DNA of 64,000 nt from Globodera rostochiensis (GCA_018350325.1 JAEVLN010000006.1:2556693-2620692), one strand, 5' to 3'. Positions 1 to 14,300 are shown, numbered from the stretch's first letter. Notes: generated by a model from the sequence alone, not told the origin. Program-made: numbers and translations.

Positions 1-650
1 TAAACGAGAGAAATGATCAAAGTGATCAGAATAAGAACTGATCAGTATGTTAAAATTAAGCAAAAGTGATCAGAATCTTATTAATTAGCGAGAGATAAGT
101 GATCAGAGTAATCAAAATGAGAAGTGATCAGAATCTTATAATTAAGCGAGAGATAAATGATCATTAGAAGTTTCAGAATGTTATATTTAAGCGAGAGATA
201 AGTGATCAGAATGATCAGAATTAGAAACGATCAGAATCTTATAATTAAGCGAGTGATAAGTGAGCAGAGTGATCAGAATCTTATATTTAAGCGAAAGCTA
301 AGTGATCAGAATGACCAGAATTAGAAGCGATCAGAATCTTATAATTAAGCGAGTGATAAGTGATCAGAATGATCAGAATTAAAAGTGATCAGAATCTTAT
401 AAAAGCGAGTGATAAGTGAGCAAAGTGATCAGAACCTTATATTTAAGCGAGAGATGGTGATCAGAGTGATCCGAATAAGAAGTGATCAGAATCAGAGTGA
501 TCAGAGAAAATCAGAATAAGAAGCGATCAGATCTTGTAATTAAGCGAGAGATAAGTGATCAGAATAATAAATGATCAAAATCTTGTAATTAAGCGAGAGA
601 TAAGTGATCAGTAATAAATGATCAGAATTTTGTAATTAGGCGAGTGATGA
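1..650. repeat. GATC-rich satellite array
   Basis: Degenerate tandem repeat of about 60 bp per unit. Units combine 'agtgatcagaatcttat', 'aattaagcgagagata' and one or two more TGATCA palindromes. The array continues beyond the left edge. It lies where the next intron of the receptor guanylyl cyclase at 704-2716 should be. No coding potential is visible. Confidence 0.9.
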
Positions 651-703
651 GAAAATTAAAGTGATTAGAAGTTGTGATTAAGTGGGAATTAATAATTCCT
701 TAC

Positions 704-2716
704 GGTTTTGCTCCAGTGCATTCTAGAATACAGGGCCAGCAACGAATCCTTCACAATTTTATACGGGCTGGAGATGCGCGTCATGAATTTGTAATCATTT
801 CGATTATCTGACAAAATGTTAAAGAATTAGTGAGGGCAATATGTTTATGTGGCATGGCACAAAACGCCCGTCACAGACTTGGCAAAAAAATGGACAAAAT
901 GTCGCGCCTCGTACCAAAATGGGACAGAAGACCAACTGTGGTTTATTCGTTTTTGTTAGAGTAGGCCGGGACCGTGGCTGGTACTGAAGTCTCCAATTTT
1001 GGGACTGAATTTCCCCCTTATAAAATCCCGGGTTTTTTCAAAATTTCAAATCTTTGTTTTTGACCATTAGTCCCGAGTTTTTGGACCGGGATTTGATTAA
1101 TTTTCCCACTCATAAAAATCCCGGTTTTTTAATATTCTCAATCCCGATCCCGGGTTTCCCCAAAAATCCCGGTCCCGGCCTACTCTAGTTTTTGTTTTGT
1201 TTCGCTTGGCTGAGTTGGCGTTTTGTCCCCAATTCAAAAAAATATTTTTGGACATTCTTTCCAAAAATTACCCAAATTTGTGGTCAGCCCAATGGAGGTG
1301 ATCACTGGGATGCCGTTGGAGTCTTTGTCGTGCCAATATGGCGACATTCGGGCCACTGGTGCCAATGCGTAGACAAATGCATAGCCTGGGGCAAATCAAA
1401 TTTTTAAAAAACCCAAACATTCTTTTTTATTGATTAATTTTCCAACCGATTATGACGTCAACACGATTTTCCACCAGCATGTTGATGGCCACATTGGGCC
1501 CGTGGGCATCCGACATTTGTGTGTCATTAAAATGGGTGATCAACGAATTGATGGGCGCCAATTGACGTCGATACACCTCCTCAATGCCCTAAAAAATGCC
1601 AAAATTTGTAGATAACAATTTAAATTTTTTAAAACCGGCATTTTTTTCTAACAAAATATTTCGTAATTTTAACAATCCAGTCCATAACTCTTTCAATTCT
1701 TAAAGTGACGAGCCGATCAATATCAGCGGTGCGGATTTTGCCTGAAAATTCGGCACATTTGCCGAGATTTTGGCTTTTCGGTTTTTTCAAAATTATTATT
1801 ACGGGACGAACAAGATTTGGTCTAATTTTGTAAATTTTGTACCACAATTCCTAAAAATTCAGTTAAATCCTCAAAAAAAAATTCTCAGCGCGGGCTTCTG
1901 AGTTTTTGTATATATTTTACAAATATTTTTGAGTTTTGTTGTCCACCGCATCACTGATCATTTTATTGTATTCCTGTTTTAATCACTAATAAAACAATGA
2001 TTTTAACTAGGGTTGCTCCCCGTCCCCAAACCCCGACTTTTTTTTAGTCGGGGTTTTCGTCTCCGACCCCGACTTTTTTGAATTTTTTGGGGTTTTTGCT
2101 GGGAATACCCCGAACCCCGACTTTTTTGGGCGGGGACAAAAACTCCGACCCCGACTTTTTCCGTCCCCGAAGGCTCGGGGAGCAACCCTAATTTTAACAA
2201 TGGCAACAAATCACCAACCTCGTCCACCACCGGACGTGCCTTCAGAATGGTGATGCCGAACGGGTTCTCCGTCTTACGTCCCTCCTCCGCCGGCAACGGG
2301 AACAGCATGTGGATGGGATGTGCCGTGTCCACCAGAAACTTTGGCTTCTTCTGTTGCTTCACAATGACCCGCCGTGCCGTTCGCTGCAGTGCCAATTTGT
2401 CTTCCATATCGTCCTCTTCAGACGAAGATGATGATGTTGTTGATGAGGAATAAGACGGCACCCTTTTTTGGTCAAGCCTAATCCGTCGTCGCTTCACCAC
2501 TTTGTTGATGCCAACGCGTTCTTCAAGCAGTACATCCAACAGCTCGGCAACATCTCGGTCCGGATTTTCCAATGGTTGAGTTCGAACATTTGCTGACGCC
2601 GTTGTTGTCGTTGAAGCCGCCGTGTTATTGTTGGCAAATGTAGCGGGCAGTGCGAGCGTTAGGAGCATGAGCAGTAGGGGGCAAAAAAGTGCCGAAATTT
2701 TGCACAGCATTTCCAT
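704..2716 (-). CDS. Receptor guanylyl cyclase, N-terminal half (partial, runs off left edge)
   Basis: The sequence shows minus-strand exons 2716-2219, 1588-1447, 1385-1272 and 807-704, all with GT..AG borders and compatible phases. The chosen Met at 2716 begins a signal peptide (MEMLCKISALFCPLLLMLLT...), followed by a Ser/Thr-rich, basic and acidic linker of about 100 residues. The ligand-binding (ANF-receptor type) fold starts near HPIHMLFPLPAEEG. Later exons carry FNDTQMSDAHGPNVAI, ALAPVARMSPYW, GIPVITSIGL and TRISSPYKIV, which match family landmarks. Members sit in the membrane, mostly of sensory neurons, and make cGMP in response to ligand. The remaining ectodomain, transmembrane, kinase-homology and cyclase exons would lie left of the window. 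Two hAT elements occupy introns. The exact family member cannot be named. The start could lie further upstream because the frame stays open to about 3301. Confidence 0.85.
957..1187. mobile_element. hAT-type MITE, TAGAGTAGGCCGGG family
   Basis: Ends TAGAGTAGGCCGGG and CCCGGCCTACTCTA form an inverted repeat. The exact 8-bp target duplication gtttttgt lies at 949-956 and 1188-1195. The interior iterates 'atcccggttttt'-like words. It sits in an intron of the receptor guanylyl cyclase gene. The same termini bound the much larger element at 51072-52854. Confidence 0.95.
2008..2190. mobile_element. hAT-type MITE, TAGGGTTGCTCCCCG family
   Basis: Terminal inverted repeat TAGGGTTGCTCCCCG / CGGGGAGCAACCCTA with exact 8-bp target duplication attttaac (2000-2007 and 2191-2198). 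The interior iterates CCCCGAC. It lies in intron 1 of the receptor guanylyl cyclase gene. A related, one-ended copy lies next to exon 1 of the kinase-homology fragment at about 25849-25940. Confidence 0.95.
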
Positions 2717-3301
2717 TTTGCCAGGGGCAATTTGCCGCCGTCGCTTGAGCCTGACACGCCCCGGGGGATGTTGCGGATAACTCTGACTCTGTCGGCATCC
2801 GCAATGATGATGACTTCCGGCTCGTGCCGCCACTGTTCTTCCACCGACCATCCTCCTCACTCTGCCATCATCCCCATCCGCCACTTGATAATCGCTTCCG
2901 GCATCATCCGACGACGACGACGATGGCATCCTCCGTTCCTCCTCCTCCTTCTCCTCTTCCTGCTGCTTCCCATTTGTTTCCAACAATTTCCATGGCAAGC
3001 AATTGCAACCGCAACAACATGAGGGACCTTCCACAAGGTGAGCGTGTCCAACCGGTTGTGCCAGCTTCAACGGCAAAGGTTGGCACGCTTTTTGTCTCAA
3101 GAAGATGTGCGTTGTGATTGGGTGGAAGAAAGACGGGGAGGCGGATTTTGTGATCGAGAATATATTTAGTGTTTGGGTTGGCACCAACAATTTAGGGAAA
3201 AATGTGAAATTAACACGCGCAAAATTGTCAGGTACTGCTCCCCAACCCCGTGGTGGTCCGGCCGGTCCCATACAAAATGCCAATGCACCTAACGCAACCA
3301 A
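2717..3301 (-). other. Open reading stretch upstream of the chosen Met
   Basis: The minus frame stays open upstream of the signal-peptide Met at 2716. The translation is low-complexity (EEEKEEEERR, SSSSSDD, RRRR) and does not resemble the family. It is most likely 5' untranslated or upstream sequence. An upstream start cannot be excluded. Confidence 0.4.
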
Positions 3302-5384
3302 AATGCCATCGGAGCCGGCACCCTAGTTTTTGAGCTTGGGAATATAATCTGTGAAATGTAATGGGTAGTACCCACACACATAACAACCATGTGAAGAGGT
3401 AAAATATGTGAGAAAAATTGTGCCATTCGCGGGAGGCGGGCCCCGGGCACGGGGCGGGGGGCGGGGGCGGGATTTGCTGATGAAATGGCGGCACCAAATA
3501 AAGTGGGCACCGCCGCATGGAGGTGAGAAGACCGTAATGGCACGGTCGAGAGTTTGTTTGTGTGCCGAGATTATGGTTTATTGAGGATATGTTTGGGGGG
3601 GATGAAAAATGAACGAATGAATGATGGATGATGTGAAGAACGGCATTTGTTTGGTAAAGTCCATGAATGGGCAAAAGCAAAAAAAGGAAAAGCCCAAATG
3701 GCGGCACGCACCAAAAGGCCGCTAAATATTCGACAACGATTTCGTCACTCCAAAAATACTCTCAATTTCATAGAAATTAATGTATAAAACTTTTTGTTAT
3801 TCAAATTTTTAGGCACAAGAAACTGGCACAAGTAAGTGCCAAGGTGAAAAAAAGATAGAAAATTAAAAGAAAAATGGGCGAAAAAATAGACAAAATGTGC
3901 CAAAATATTATAAAAATTTAAAATTGTTTTAAAAATATTTGAATAATTATTGAATTGAGCGGCTCGCCGTTTTAGAGCCTAAGAACAAAGTTAAAATTCA
4001 GGAAAAATTTCTTAAGAAAAATGCAATAAAATTTGTTTTTTTTTAAATTTTTTTGTCAAGAATCTCTCTCATGCTTTGAGGAAGGTGCAAATCATTCAAA
4101 CAAAAATTTTGTTCTCAACTTGGAAATATGAAAAAAAAACAACTACATTTCATCAAAAACTCTGGAAATAAAAATAAATTTTCCATTTAAATATGACGAA
4201 TTTGGCCACATTCCAACGGGGGGGGGGGGGAATGTCCTTTCGGCCCCGTCCGGTAAGCTTTTGCGTTCGATTTTGTTCCCACACATTCGCATTCTTCCCC
4301 CGCTCACCACCACCACCCCTCGGGGGATGGGGATGTTATGGCCGATGAATTGGGGGGGGGGGCATCAGAAAACAGACACATCGAATCGATCGCCCCCGGA
4401 CTATTGGCCAAATGAAATTGTGCTTAATGCAAAAACACTTTGAAAAATGTATTGACAAAATTGCCGAAGGGCAATAGACTGAAGCCTGAATTTAAAAATT
4501 CCATAATAAATTTCGAAAAACTTGAACAAATCCCCCCAGGGGGCATCAAAGACAGATCGCCAAAACGAGAGAAAAAGAAAATTTGTTTTTGGATTTTTAT
4601 ATAGCCCAGGATAAAACAAATCAAAAAAGCGAATTTTTAAATTTTAAAAAAGTAATTTTTATAATAATTCTGTGATATGCTATAAATAAAAATAAATAAA
4701 TAAAATGCGGGGACCGGAGAAATTTGCTGACATTGGCAAAGAAGTTTTTTATGGCTATTTATTTATTGGCCACGAGGGAATTCTTGCCAAGATCGCCAGG
4801 CCCCGAGACAATTTTATAAAAATGAAAAATTTTAAAAATGAAAATTTCGGAAACTTTAATTTGAAGAGCATTTTGGACAAAATGGAAATTCTATTACCCC
4901 GAAATCGGTGTTCGGCGCTTTTGGCAACAACAGATGGTGCCGTCTCGCCCGGGGGCAAGGAAACTATAAAATTTTGGGGACGATTCATGGCTCTTAACGA
5001 AATTTAATTTCATCGATTTAAAAAAAACCAAATTAAATGCTCATAACAAAGAGCAGAAAGTATTGCAAAAAAATAGGTCCAATTTCTTTGCAGAGCCCCT
5101 CAAGGGACGCAGAATGTTTTTTAACTTTCTGCAAAAGTTGAGGAGGGGGGAAAATGGGGGCAACAAATATGACATGGGCGGTGGCCTCCCCTTCGGACGG
5201 GGGGAGGGGGGTGCAAACGACGAAAAATTGTTCCCCCCCCCCCCCGAGGGGATTGGAAGGTTTGATTATTGGACTGGAGAGTCAATTTTTGCAAAAATTG
5301 TACCTTAACCTATGTGTGTATATTAAAAAAATAAAAATTTACTCAATAATTTGAAGAAAAAAAAACTATGTCATTGTCGGGAGG
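3302..5384. other. AT-rich non-coding stretch
   Basis: No exon with family similarity is visible on either strand. The stretch has A/T runs and G/C homopolymers, for example a G run near 4218 and a C run near 5234. Short GC palindromes such as CCCGAGGGG also occur. Confidence 0.5.
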
Positions 5385-5640
5385 AGGACCCCCTCACTAC
5401 CTCACTACCAGGGCGATTTGTCGGGAGGAGGGACCCCTCGGGGAGCGATTTGTCGAGAGGAGAACCTCTCGGGCAATTTGTCGTGAGGGGGCGATTTGTC
5501 TGGAGGGGGTGATTTGTCGTGAGGGGGCGATTTGTCTGGAGGGGGCGATTTGTCGTGAGGGGGCGATTTGTCTGGAGGAGTAACCCCGCGGGCGATTTGT
5601 CTGGAGGAGGACCCTCGCGGGCGATTTGTCGGGAGAAAGG
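5385..5640. repeat. Minisatellite with GCGATTTGTC core
   Basis: About ten to twelve imperfect tandem units of roughly 20-28 bp. Each has the core gcgatttgtc followed by (g/t)ggaggag or gtgaggggg. Frames stay open through it only because the repeat lacks stops, so coding is not implied. Confidence 0.85.
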
Positions 5641-8600
5641 CCCCGCGGGGTGACGTCAGGGGCTGGGGGTTCTTCGGGTACGATATGTCGGCAGTGGGTA
5701 GGGTGGGGGATAGGCTCTTAAATGCCGTGGCTCCTGTACGTGGGCGTCATGAATGACAAAAGAATGAAACATGTGAATCTGGTTCTGTTCCATAAATGGC
5801 GCAACAAATTTTTGCAGAAAAAAATTGCAAAAGCTACAAAATTTTCCGTGCAAGAAACGCTCAGTTTTCTTGCAAGAAATGTTCTGTCCCCGTGACGCCA
5901 TTAGTCCATAAAGCCCATCAGGACAGTTTTGGCGCTCAGACAGCTAAGTAAAGGGCAAAATTAATTCTGTTGGCCGGACGATTTAATCCAACCAGAAAGT
6001 CGAAGTCGTCGTCCAATAAATGTAAAAGGAAAATATTTGAAAAGGGCAAAAATAAATTACAACAAAAAAAACATTCGTTAAAATGTTAAAAAACTATTTA
6101 AAAATGTTGTTAATCTTTCTTTCCACAAATTGATTTTATAATAAAAAAAATTCGGGGACAGGACACTTACTATTAGTAAAATGGGATGAGCCCTCTAAAA
6201 ATCCGATCCCTTAAGGCCAAAACGTTCCTGGTTTTAGTGAAGTTACCTAACTTAGTCAATTTCAAAAGCCTTACCAGAGGAATTTATTAAAATTGAGGAA
6301 TTTGTTAAAATTCCCGTCTCAAGCCATAAAAATTGCAACAAAAAAATGAGGTGGACCCAATAATATTCCACCCAACAAAAAAGTTAGTTGATTACCTAAA
6401 CTCTTCTGATCAAATTTTCTTATAAATTTCGTAATTAAATCATTAAATAAGTAGAAGCTCAATTTGGATTCAATGCTTTACACAAAAAACTTGTTTTTTT
6501 TGGGGGGGGGGGAGATTTTTTAATTTTTGGGCGGAGGCAACGAAAAAATTGCTTTGGGTCATGTCACGTGGCGCAACATTTTTATGTCCATGGTCGTCTG
6601 CCTATTGATGGGATTCAACACGAAAACATTGTGCCAAACCACCGGCGGCGGCGGGACGCAACGCTTTTGTCGTCGTCATTTCCATGGAGAATAATCCCCG
6701 GAGGGGAAGAATTTATGGATGGTTCGTCGTTCAGTAACGCCCACCGGCCCAGCAAGCCCCCCACCCCCCCCCCCCGGGGGGAGGGGGCTATGTTATGTTT
6801 TGTGCTTCAGGACTTCCGCTGAGGGCGGCACACTGTGCTCAGCTCAAGGCGGCACATAAACTGAATGTTCGGCCAGATGGCATTGAAAATGCCAAATTCG
6901 CAAAAATGCCAAAATGGGTGAGACAAAACGCCAAATAGAGATGAGACAAAATGACAATTGACAGACAGAAGAACTGCTGAGGGTTTAGCATCATTTTGGG
7001 GCGTTTTTTGGAATTTAATCAGCCTTTTTGGGACTTTTTGAGATTTATTATTTTACTTAATTTTGTTAACGAAATGTTTGCTCAAACATAAATCGCCAAA
7101 ACTAGTTAAAAAGAACCTTAAAAATAGAATAGCAACAATTTTTCAATAAGAGGTGGCATCTCTCAAAACTTAAAATAAATTTTTTTTCTGGAATTTTGGA
7201 ACTTCGTTTTTTTTTAAAAAAGAATGTTTGGGGTAGAAAATGCGGAAGTCATTTTGAGAAAAGAGAAGCACTTTCTCAACACCTAACATCAAAAAATTGG
7301 AGTTTTTTTTTCACCATTTTTGTCGAGAAGAAAATGGTGTCAAAACGGGCGCCGTTGGGGGGAGGGGAGGGGGGGGGGCGGGCGGCATAATAATTCCATC
7401 ATTCTTCTCCCCCCCGGGGGTCACTGGCAATGCCCCCCCCCAACAGACGCAATTTCATTCGTCGCCCCCCGTGGGGGTCTAATGGCACAAAATGCGGTAA
7501 ATAGGCGGACATTTTTCCCCCTCACCTCGCCGTGCATTGATTTTGAGAAGGTTGGCCGAGAATTAATTTGATTGGGTAATGAATGTGGCCGACAGCCCCG
7601 CGGGGGATGATAATTTGAGAGAAAATGGGGGGGGGGGCAAATTTGGGGTCACACACAAACACAATTGCTTTAATTCAATTTAATATGTGCACTTCAAACT
7701 GAGCGTGAAGTGTAAGATAATTTATTGTCCCGGATACAAAAAGTCTTTTAAAAACATTAAAACTCTTTTTAAAATAACAATAAATATTTTTCCGAGAATT
7801 TGGTTTAAAATGTTTGCACACCTGTCCTATTATTAATTTTATGGCATCAATATTTTCATTAAATCAATAAAAGCGCCACGCATTGGTTTAGGTAATTTAA
7901 TTTAAATTTTAAAAACCCAATTTTTTCACAAAAATTAAGGGCAACTAATAAACGCGCAATTACCGGTATTGCTTAATTTGAGTGCCGCCAATTTAATCAT
8001 TGCTGCGCAAATAGAGACCGTAACCCGATCAATAAAAAGTGGTGGCTGCTGTTGATAAGCGATACTGTAATTGTAGCGAGAAAACCAATTAAGGTTAACA
8101 AATCGACTCGGGATTCTCGAACTGTAGAGGAAAAAGGTGGCCGCTTGTCAAACTCGACCAAGCAGCCGGAAGAGCACCATTCATTATTGCCTTATTTAGG
8201 TGAATAGTGTGAAGAAGCCCAGCCTCAAGTAATGCCCCTCCCCCGGGGGGATAAGGAACAGAAAAATGGGTCCCGGCTTGGTGTTATGTGACCAAGCGGC
8301 CGAGAACGGCGGGAGACGGATGGAATATGAGACGGAGGATTAGAGACTTAGACGGGCACCGGAGGGGAAAACTCCAATTATTTTTTGTTGATTAAGCTTT
8401 TATTTTTGTCGGAAGAGTTTTGTCTTATTTGTTAGGCATAAATTCCCAGTCAACAATCTAAGACATTTTGCTCTTAGAGTAAAATGTCTTAGACAATTAA
8501 TTCGCTTATTTGTTAGTTATAAAAACAAGGAGACAAATTTAATAAGTAAAAGTCTAAACATATTTGCTTGAAAAATCAATTTTTGAATTCCCGCTCCCGG

Positions 8601-11399
8601 AAATAATTCCCTGACGAAGTGTTTCAAAAAATTTAACTTTTTGGACCAAATTTCGTCACAAAACCGTTAAATTTCAAACATTAAAATTTGAAATCATCAG
8701 TTTTCCACTTGGAAATTGTTTAAATTCAGTTCGAGACCTAAAGTCTGGGGAAAATATTAACGAAACCTCCAAATGCAAAATTTGAAAATTTCATGCATTC
8801 AAGCCCCATGTCAAGACTCTCGACAATTGTGGAAAAAATTTCTTCCCCCGTCCATGGCAATAAAAATGATGGGGCATGTGATTCATTGGCCCCCCACCCC
8901 ATCAGCATACGCAAAAAACGGTCTCTGTCCGTAAGCAAACAAATCTTTCCAACAAAAAACGGCGTCGTTTTCGTTCCAAAGTCTTCCGTGTCCCATCAAT
9001 TCCCCCCCCCCCGTCTCTCATGGCCAATTCCAAACATTTTTTGTGCCAATCCCCTACTCCCCCCCCCCCAAAATGCCATCATCAATCACGCAAAAATTGG
9101 GCACAAAAATGTCTATCAATGTATGTGGCCCCAAACTCGGCCAAATGTGTTGTGTACAGACAGACAGAGATGGCCTCAAGTCCCATGGGCTGAGTGAGAA
9201 AAAAAGATAAAATTTTAAACAAACTTTTTTGACATTTTCGAATATCGTAGAGCCGCCGTTCAAACCCGAGCATTTTTGGAAAGAATAAAACTCAATTTTT
9301 TGGGGGTTCCCGCTCTCAAAAAATTTCGCGGGATTTCTAAACAAAAACTTTGTAAAAATTCTGAAGCTATTTTTGACACAAAAAAACGTTTTCTATTCCC
9401 AAACTTCGAAATGCCAGGCCAATGGCGTGGGCTTAGCTTGGGCTAGATTGGTTGGCATTGGCATTGGCATTGGCATTGACGCTGTGAAATGCCAACTTTT
9501 TGTTGGCATTTCCATATTTGTCTTGAAAATCAGAAAAAAAAAAAATGGGCGAAAAATGCGAGCTTTTGATATTTTTTTAGGCATGGCACATAATGTCGTG
9601 AGAATTGGCGTAAGTTGATAATTAATTGTAAGTGGGCGACCACTTTTTTTATACCTTTTCATTTTTTGGCACAAAGAAAATTGGAGGAGCAGAATGGCGT
9701 GAACAAATTCGCTAATTTGGCTATCATCACTATTATCAACATCGCGCACAATAAAATGCCAAATGCCAAAACGAAAATGCAAATGGCACAAAATTCAAAC
9801 AATCTGTGACATCAAAATGCCAATGATTTGGTGCCAAAACGAACAATGCTATAAAAAAGTGTGCAAACCCCAAAAAAATTTGTTTGAATGGACTGTTTGT
9901 GGCACCAAAATGCCAAACATAAGTTGCTCTGCATGGTTTAAGGGAGTTAAAAAAGAAATAAGCAAATATAAAATATCTAAAAAATGCATTTTGAATTTAT
10001 TTTTATCCATGGGATACAAAATGTGCACCTGACAAACAAACGTTTGATTCATTTTGAATTTGTACATTTGGCGTTCTGTCCATGCTAATGCTAATCCGTG
10101 CCATTGCGTCCCAATTTGGTTAATAGGTATATTTATTTGTGTTTGGCATTGTGGCAATTCGTGGTGGAAACAATCTCAACGCGGGCAGCAAGCACATCAT
10201 GCGGTTTTGGCAAAAAAAGAAAAGTAATTTCCGCTTTCACAAAAACGGGGGGGGGGGGGGAAAAACACCGGCGGGGATGGAATGGAAGAAAAAAATTTGA
10301 AAAATGTATCGATGGGCCACGGGTGGGGGATTAGCATTTTGTGGATGCTTGTTGAGCGGGAAATGTGCGCTGCTCGCCCGCAAGTCTTGCTGTTGGTCGG
10401 GAGGAATTTTTGTTCGCAATTTCCTCCACAGCATCCATCTGAGCGCGGGATTTTAAGCCCCCCCCCCCCAGTTTTGCATAACAATCACCGGCCCGTGAAT
10501 TTTTTTTCCCCAAAAAATTCTCGTCCAACCGCAAATCCCCGCGTCAAAACGCGACTCCGCGCACCTCCCGACGCGGTCAAAATTTGAGCTAAAAATTGTT
10601 GATTTTCAAGAACTTCACTAAAAACTATAGGGCTGAAAATTTCGGGGTTTTCAAATTTTATCGATTAGGTTAACCAAAGAATTTTCAACAAAAAAGAACG
10701 CCTACCCTAGAGGTTAACATTTTTACAGAAAAAGTATTAAAAGTTCCAAAAATTAAATAAATAAAAGTAAAATAATAAAAAAAAAGTAAACGTTGGCATT
10801 TCATGCCAATTCACAACAAATATATCAAAAAAATTTAAATTAAATAAAAAAATTATTAGGTATATAAAACAAAAAAAATGTTGGCATTTCTGTGCCAGAT
10901 ATGCAAAAAAAATGGCAAAATTTCTCACAGTCATGAGGAATTCCAAACAAAAAAAATCAGCAAATAATTCATTCAATGAAAATAAAAAACAAAAATACAT
11001 TAATTTATATTTGGATCGTCGCAAAGTTTGTAACGGAAATGGACGGAGTGGGAAAATTTTCTTTCATAATGGCGTCGTTTTTATTTTATTTATGGACGGG
11101 GGGAATTGTGCAAAAATGGCGGAAATTTACGCAAAATCCTAATTAAGATCGATTAAAAGTTAATAAATAAAATATTTGTTATTAATTTTAATAATTTGGC
11201 AAAATGACACAAACAAATGAATGAATTTTGAACATTTGGAACGAGAACATGAAGCAGTACAACCAACCAACCAACCATGAACAACAAGCCAACAACGAAC
11301 TACAAAATCAGCCACAAAACGATAACAACAATATGCCAAAAAAAAAATACAAGACAATACGCCAAAACAAAACATTTGAATTTTGAGTCAGCCCCCCAC
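5641..11399. other. Non-coding stretch with G/C runs and a GGCATT microsatellite
   Basis: No reliable exon was found on either strand. Noted items are G/C homopolymer runs near 6507, 6762, 7370, 7430, 7627, 9001, 9060, 10247 and 10461. A short (GGCATT)n tract lies near 9450-9478, and a small hairpin (AGACATTTT..AAAATGTCT) near 8461-8489. If the receptor guanylyl cyclase at 11400-16179 had further exons they should lie here on the minus strand, but I cannot identify any. Confidence 0.45.
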
Positions 11400-14300
11400 C
11401 TCCGTTGTTGACGCCGACCAGCTCGACAAGGTCCTGGCGTGCCCAATGTGTGCCGCGCGACGATGGCACAATTGAGGCGGACATTTCCAAGCCCCAGCGT
11501 TTGGTCACTGTCCGTGCGTAAAGGCCCTGAAAATGTTTTTCTTTTTTAAATGAAATTTTAATTTTTGTTAAAACTTAAATGTTTTTTATTCAAAATTTGT
11601 GTGCAGTGTATTTTTCAGCTATTCGGCGATTTAAGGAATCTATGATTTCTGCATGTTTTCGGTACATTGGTATCAGGGATTTACCGGATCCGCAAAAAGT
11701 GCCCGGAATCCGGCATGCCGGATCCAAAAAGGTCCGAAACCCGGAATCCGGCAAATTTTCAAATTTTTCTGACATTTTTTCGCCCTCCTAAAAACCAAAA
11801 TTTTGATCTAATATTTTAAAATGAGAAAATCTTCGAAGCGAATTTAGCGCCCCCCCCCAATTGGGCAAGATTATGTGGTTTTTGGACCAATTTTCTTTCA
11901 TAACAAATTCCATCAAAAATTTTCTCGGCGGGGGATCCTTTTTGCCAAAAAGTCCGGAATCCGGCATCCATAATTCCGGCTCTCAAAAAAATGTTCGAAA
12001 TTCGGCATCGGGCCCAAAAATATCCGGAAAGCCTAAATCCAGCATCCGGTTACATCCTTGATATACATATGTTACGGGAAATTGAATTTCTCGCTCAAAG
12101 CAATAAATGTTGGAATTTCCAAATTTCCCCGGGAAGTTCCAGAATTTACCGATTTCCAAAATCTCCCCTAACATATATATCAATCGACATTTTATCGAAA
12201 AACACCGATCAGTGGCCGACGATCAAACAACAACAACAAATTCTGATCTGGAATCGTTTTGATCACATATTTTCACTTACGTTCATCAACAGTTTGCAAA
12301 AGCCGGCCTCGTGCAACTCCGTCTCCCAAAACTGCTTCTCGTAAAACATTCGGGAACGCATCCAACCAAATTGACGAAACAACCGTTCCAACAACTCGCT
12401 GATGTGATCCTGAAAGTGCCAAATGTAAACAATTGAAAGTGGCGCCTCAATTTTTGCTGCCCTTTATTAGTGGCCTTTTTTTGGGGCCAATTTTTAGTCG
12501 GTGCCGCGACAAAAAAAAAAAAGAATTTTAATCATTTTGCTAAGAAATTAGGTCCAAAAATTATTGTTTTACCATAATTTAAAAATCGAAAACTAAACAA
12601 AAAATTGCTAAATTCGGAAGCGAATAAATTAAAAATTTTCAAAAAAAATATCGAGACTCAATCTCGACTCGAGAAAAGTCGCGGGTTTTTTGGGTCTCGG
12701 GGTGAAGTCGCGAGTTTCGCTCAAATTTAGGTGCCTAAATAAGTGTAACATTTGAATTTTTTAGTGCCAATTTGGCGCGCTGAGCCTTAACGAGTCTTTA
12801 AATTAAGTTAGATCGCTAAGCTTTTTAAATTTTAGCTTCTAAAAACATAGAGCGCTTTCGGCTATTAGCTAGCATATTTTGATCGTTGATCAGTCCGTTC
12901 CCGAAAAGCAAATGGCACAAAAAGTCTCAACATTTACTGCTTTTACCTGAAGCGGTCCAACCCGGGTCAACAGCACAGTGCTTTTTTGTTCGATGAAAAA
13001 TTCGCTGAAATTTTGTAAAATTTTATAAACAAGCCCTAGCTAGGCCAATCTTAGCACACACCTGAAGCCTGCATTTGTGAAAATTGGCACCCGATAGAAG
13101 CTGAGAATGCGTGTCACGGTGGCCAACACGTAGTCGCAAGCTGGGCCAAACGCCACGTCCAACTGTAATAAGCAATAAGGTATAGGTAGGTAGTAGTGAT
13201 GCACGAGAGTCTCGGTCTCGAGTCTCGACTCGAGAAAAGTCTCGGGTTTTTTGGGTCTCGGTATCGAGTCTCGGGTACTTGGTCTCAAAAAACGAGACTT
13301 TTTTACACCCCTAAAGATGGCATTGGTCTCGGTATCGAGTCTCGGTAAATTTTGGGTCTCGTGCATCACTAGTAGGTAGGTGACCCTTCGGAAAGGTAAA
13401 AAGATTTTTTGAATTATTTAATGCAACGAAATTGGCAAAATATTTAATCAAAAAAGTGTCTGGAGTCGTTTGGCCTAGCACAACAACATTGAAACACCAT
13501 AACTAGAGACACCGGTCGAGACGAGATCTCGAGACAAAATCTCGACGAGATTCTCTAGAAATCTCTTTCTCGACATCTCGTCTCGAATAAAAGTGAATTT
13601 TCGAGAACCGAGATTTTTTCGAGAATCTCGTCTCGAGTCTCGCTCGAAGCTCAAGTCCGGTCTCTAACCATAACCCTTTGATCAACGCTACTAAGCCCCA
13701 CAAAGCAAACGTTGAGTGATTGGACAAATTCAAAAATATGGCCAGAAAATTTTTGAAAAACGCCAAATTTGGCACTTTTCGCAAAGAGTTTACGTAGAAA
13801 TCGTTTATTGTGTAAAGATTGAGCGTGTTCAAAAAGTGCCAAAGTCGTTAGCTGCTGTTAGGGCTCCAATTTCTAACCAAAAAACTTTTTTTTGCAAATT
13901 TTAAACCAAAAAAATTCAAAAGTTTTATAACCCCAGTGCCATTGGTCCATTGGACGGCCTCCAACGCTGCCCAAGCGGCACGGCCCTGATCATGGCAGTG
14001 GAGAATGGGTGCCATGTGAATTTGGAGCCATTCCGGCGCGGCCGTCCAATGGGCCAAGTAACGCCGGTGAGCATCCCGAATGGCCACGTCGATTATCTGT
14101 GCCAAATTATTTATCTATTTGTATTTATTTTAAAACATTTTGACAACTTTTGAATTGTTTCAAAATAAAAATTCATCAAACAGTACCGGCATCACTGAAG
14201 CGATGGTGGCCAAGTGCCGTTCCGATATTTCTGAATAAAAGTGAATAGATACTTGAAATTTTTCCGATTCTCCTAAACTATTTCACATTTTCGAATCCCG

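Noticed and set aside
1..650. CRISPR-like spaced repeat array
   Set aside because: Units are degenerate head-to-tail satellites without unique spacers, and the DNA is eukaryotic.
2247..3326. Plus-strand frames opposite the first receptor exon
   Set aside because: They are low-complexity mirror frames of the minus-strand signal-peptide exon and its GC-rich 5' region.
10331..10587. Further exon of the minus-strand receptor guanylyl cyclase
   Set aside because: The translation (MDAVEEIANKNSSRPTARLA) shows no ectodomain landmark and adjoins a C run; not supportable.
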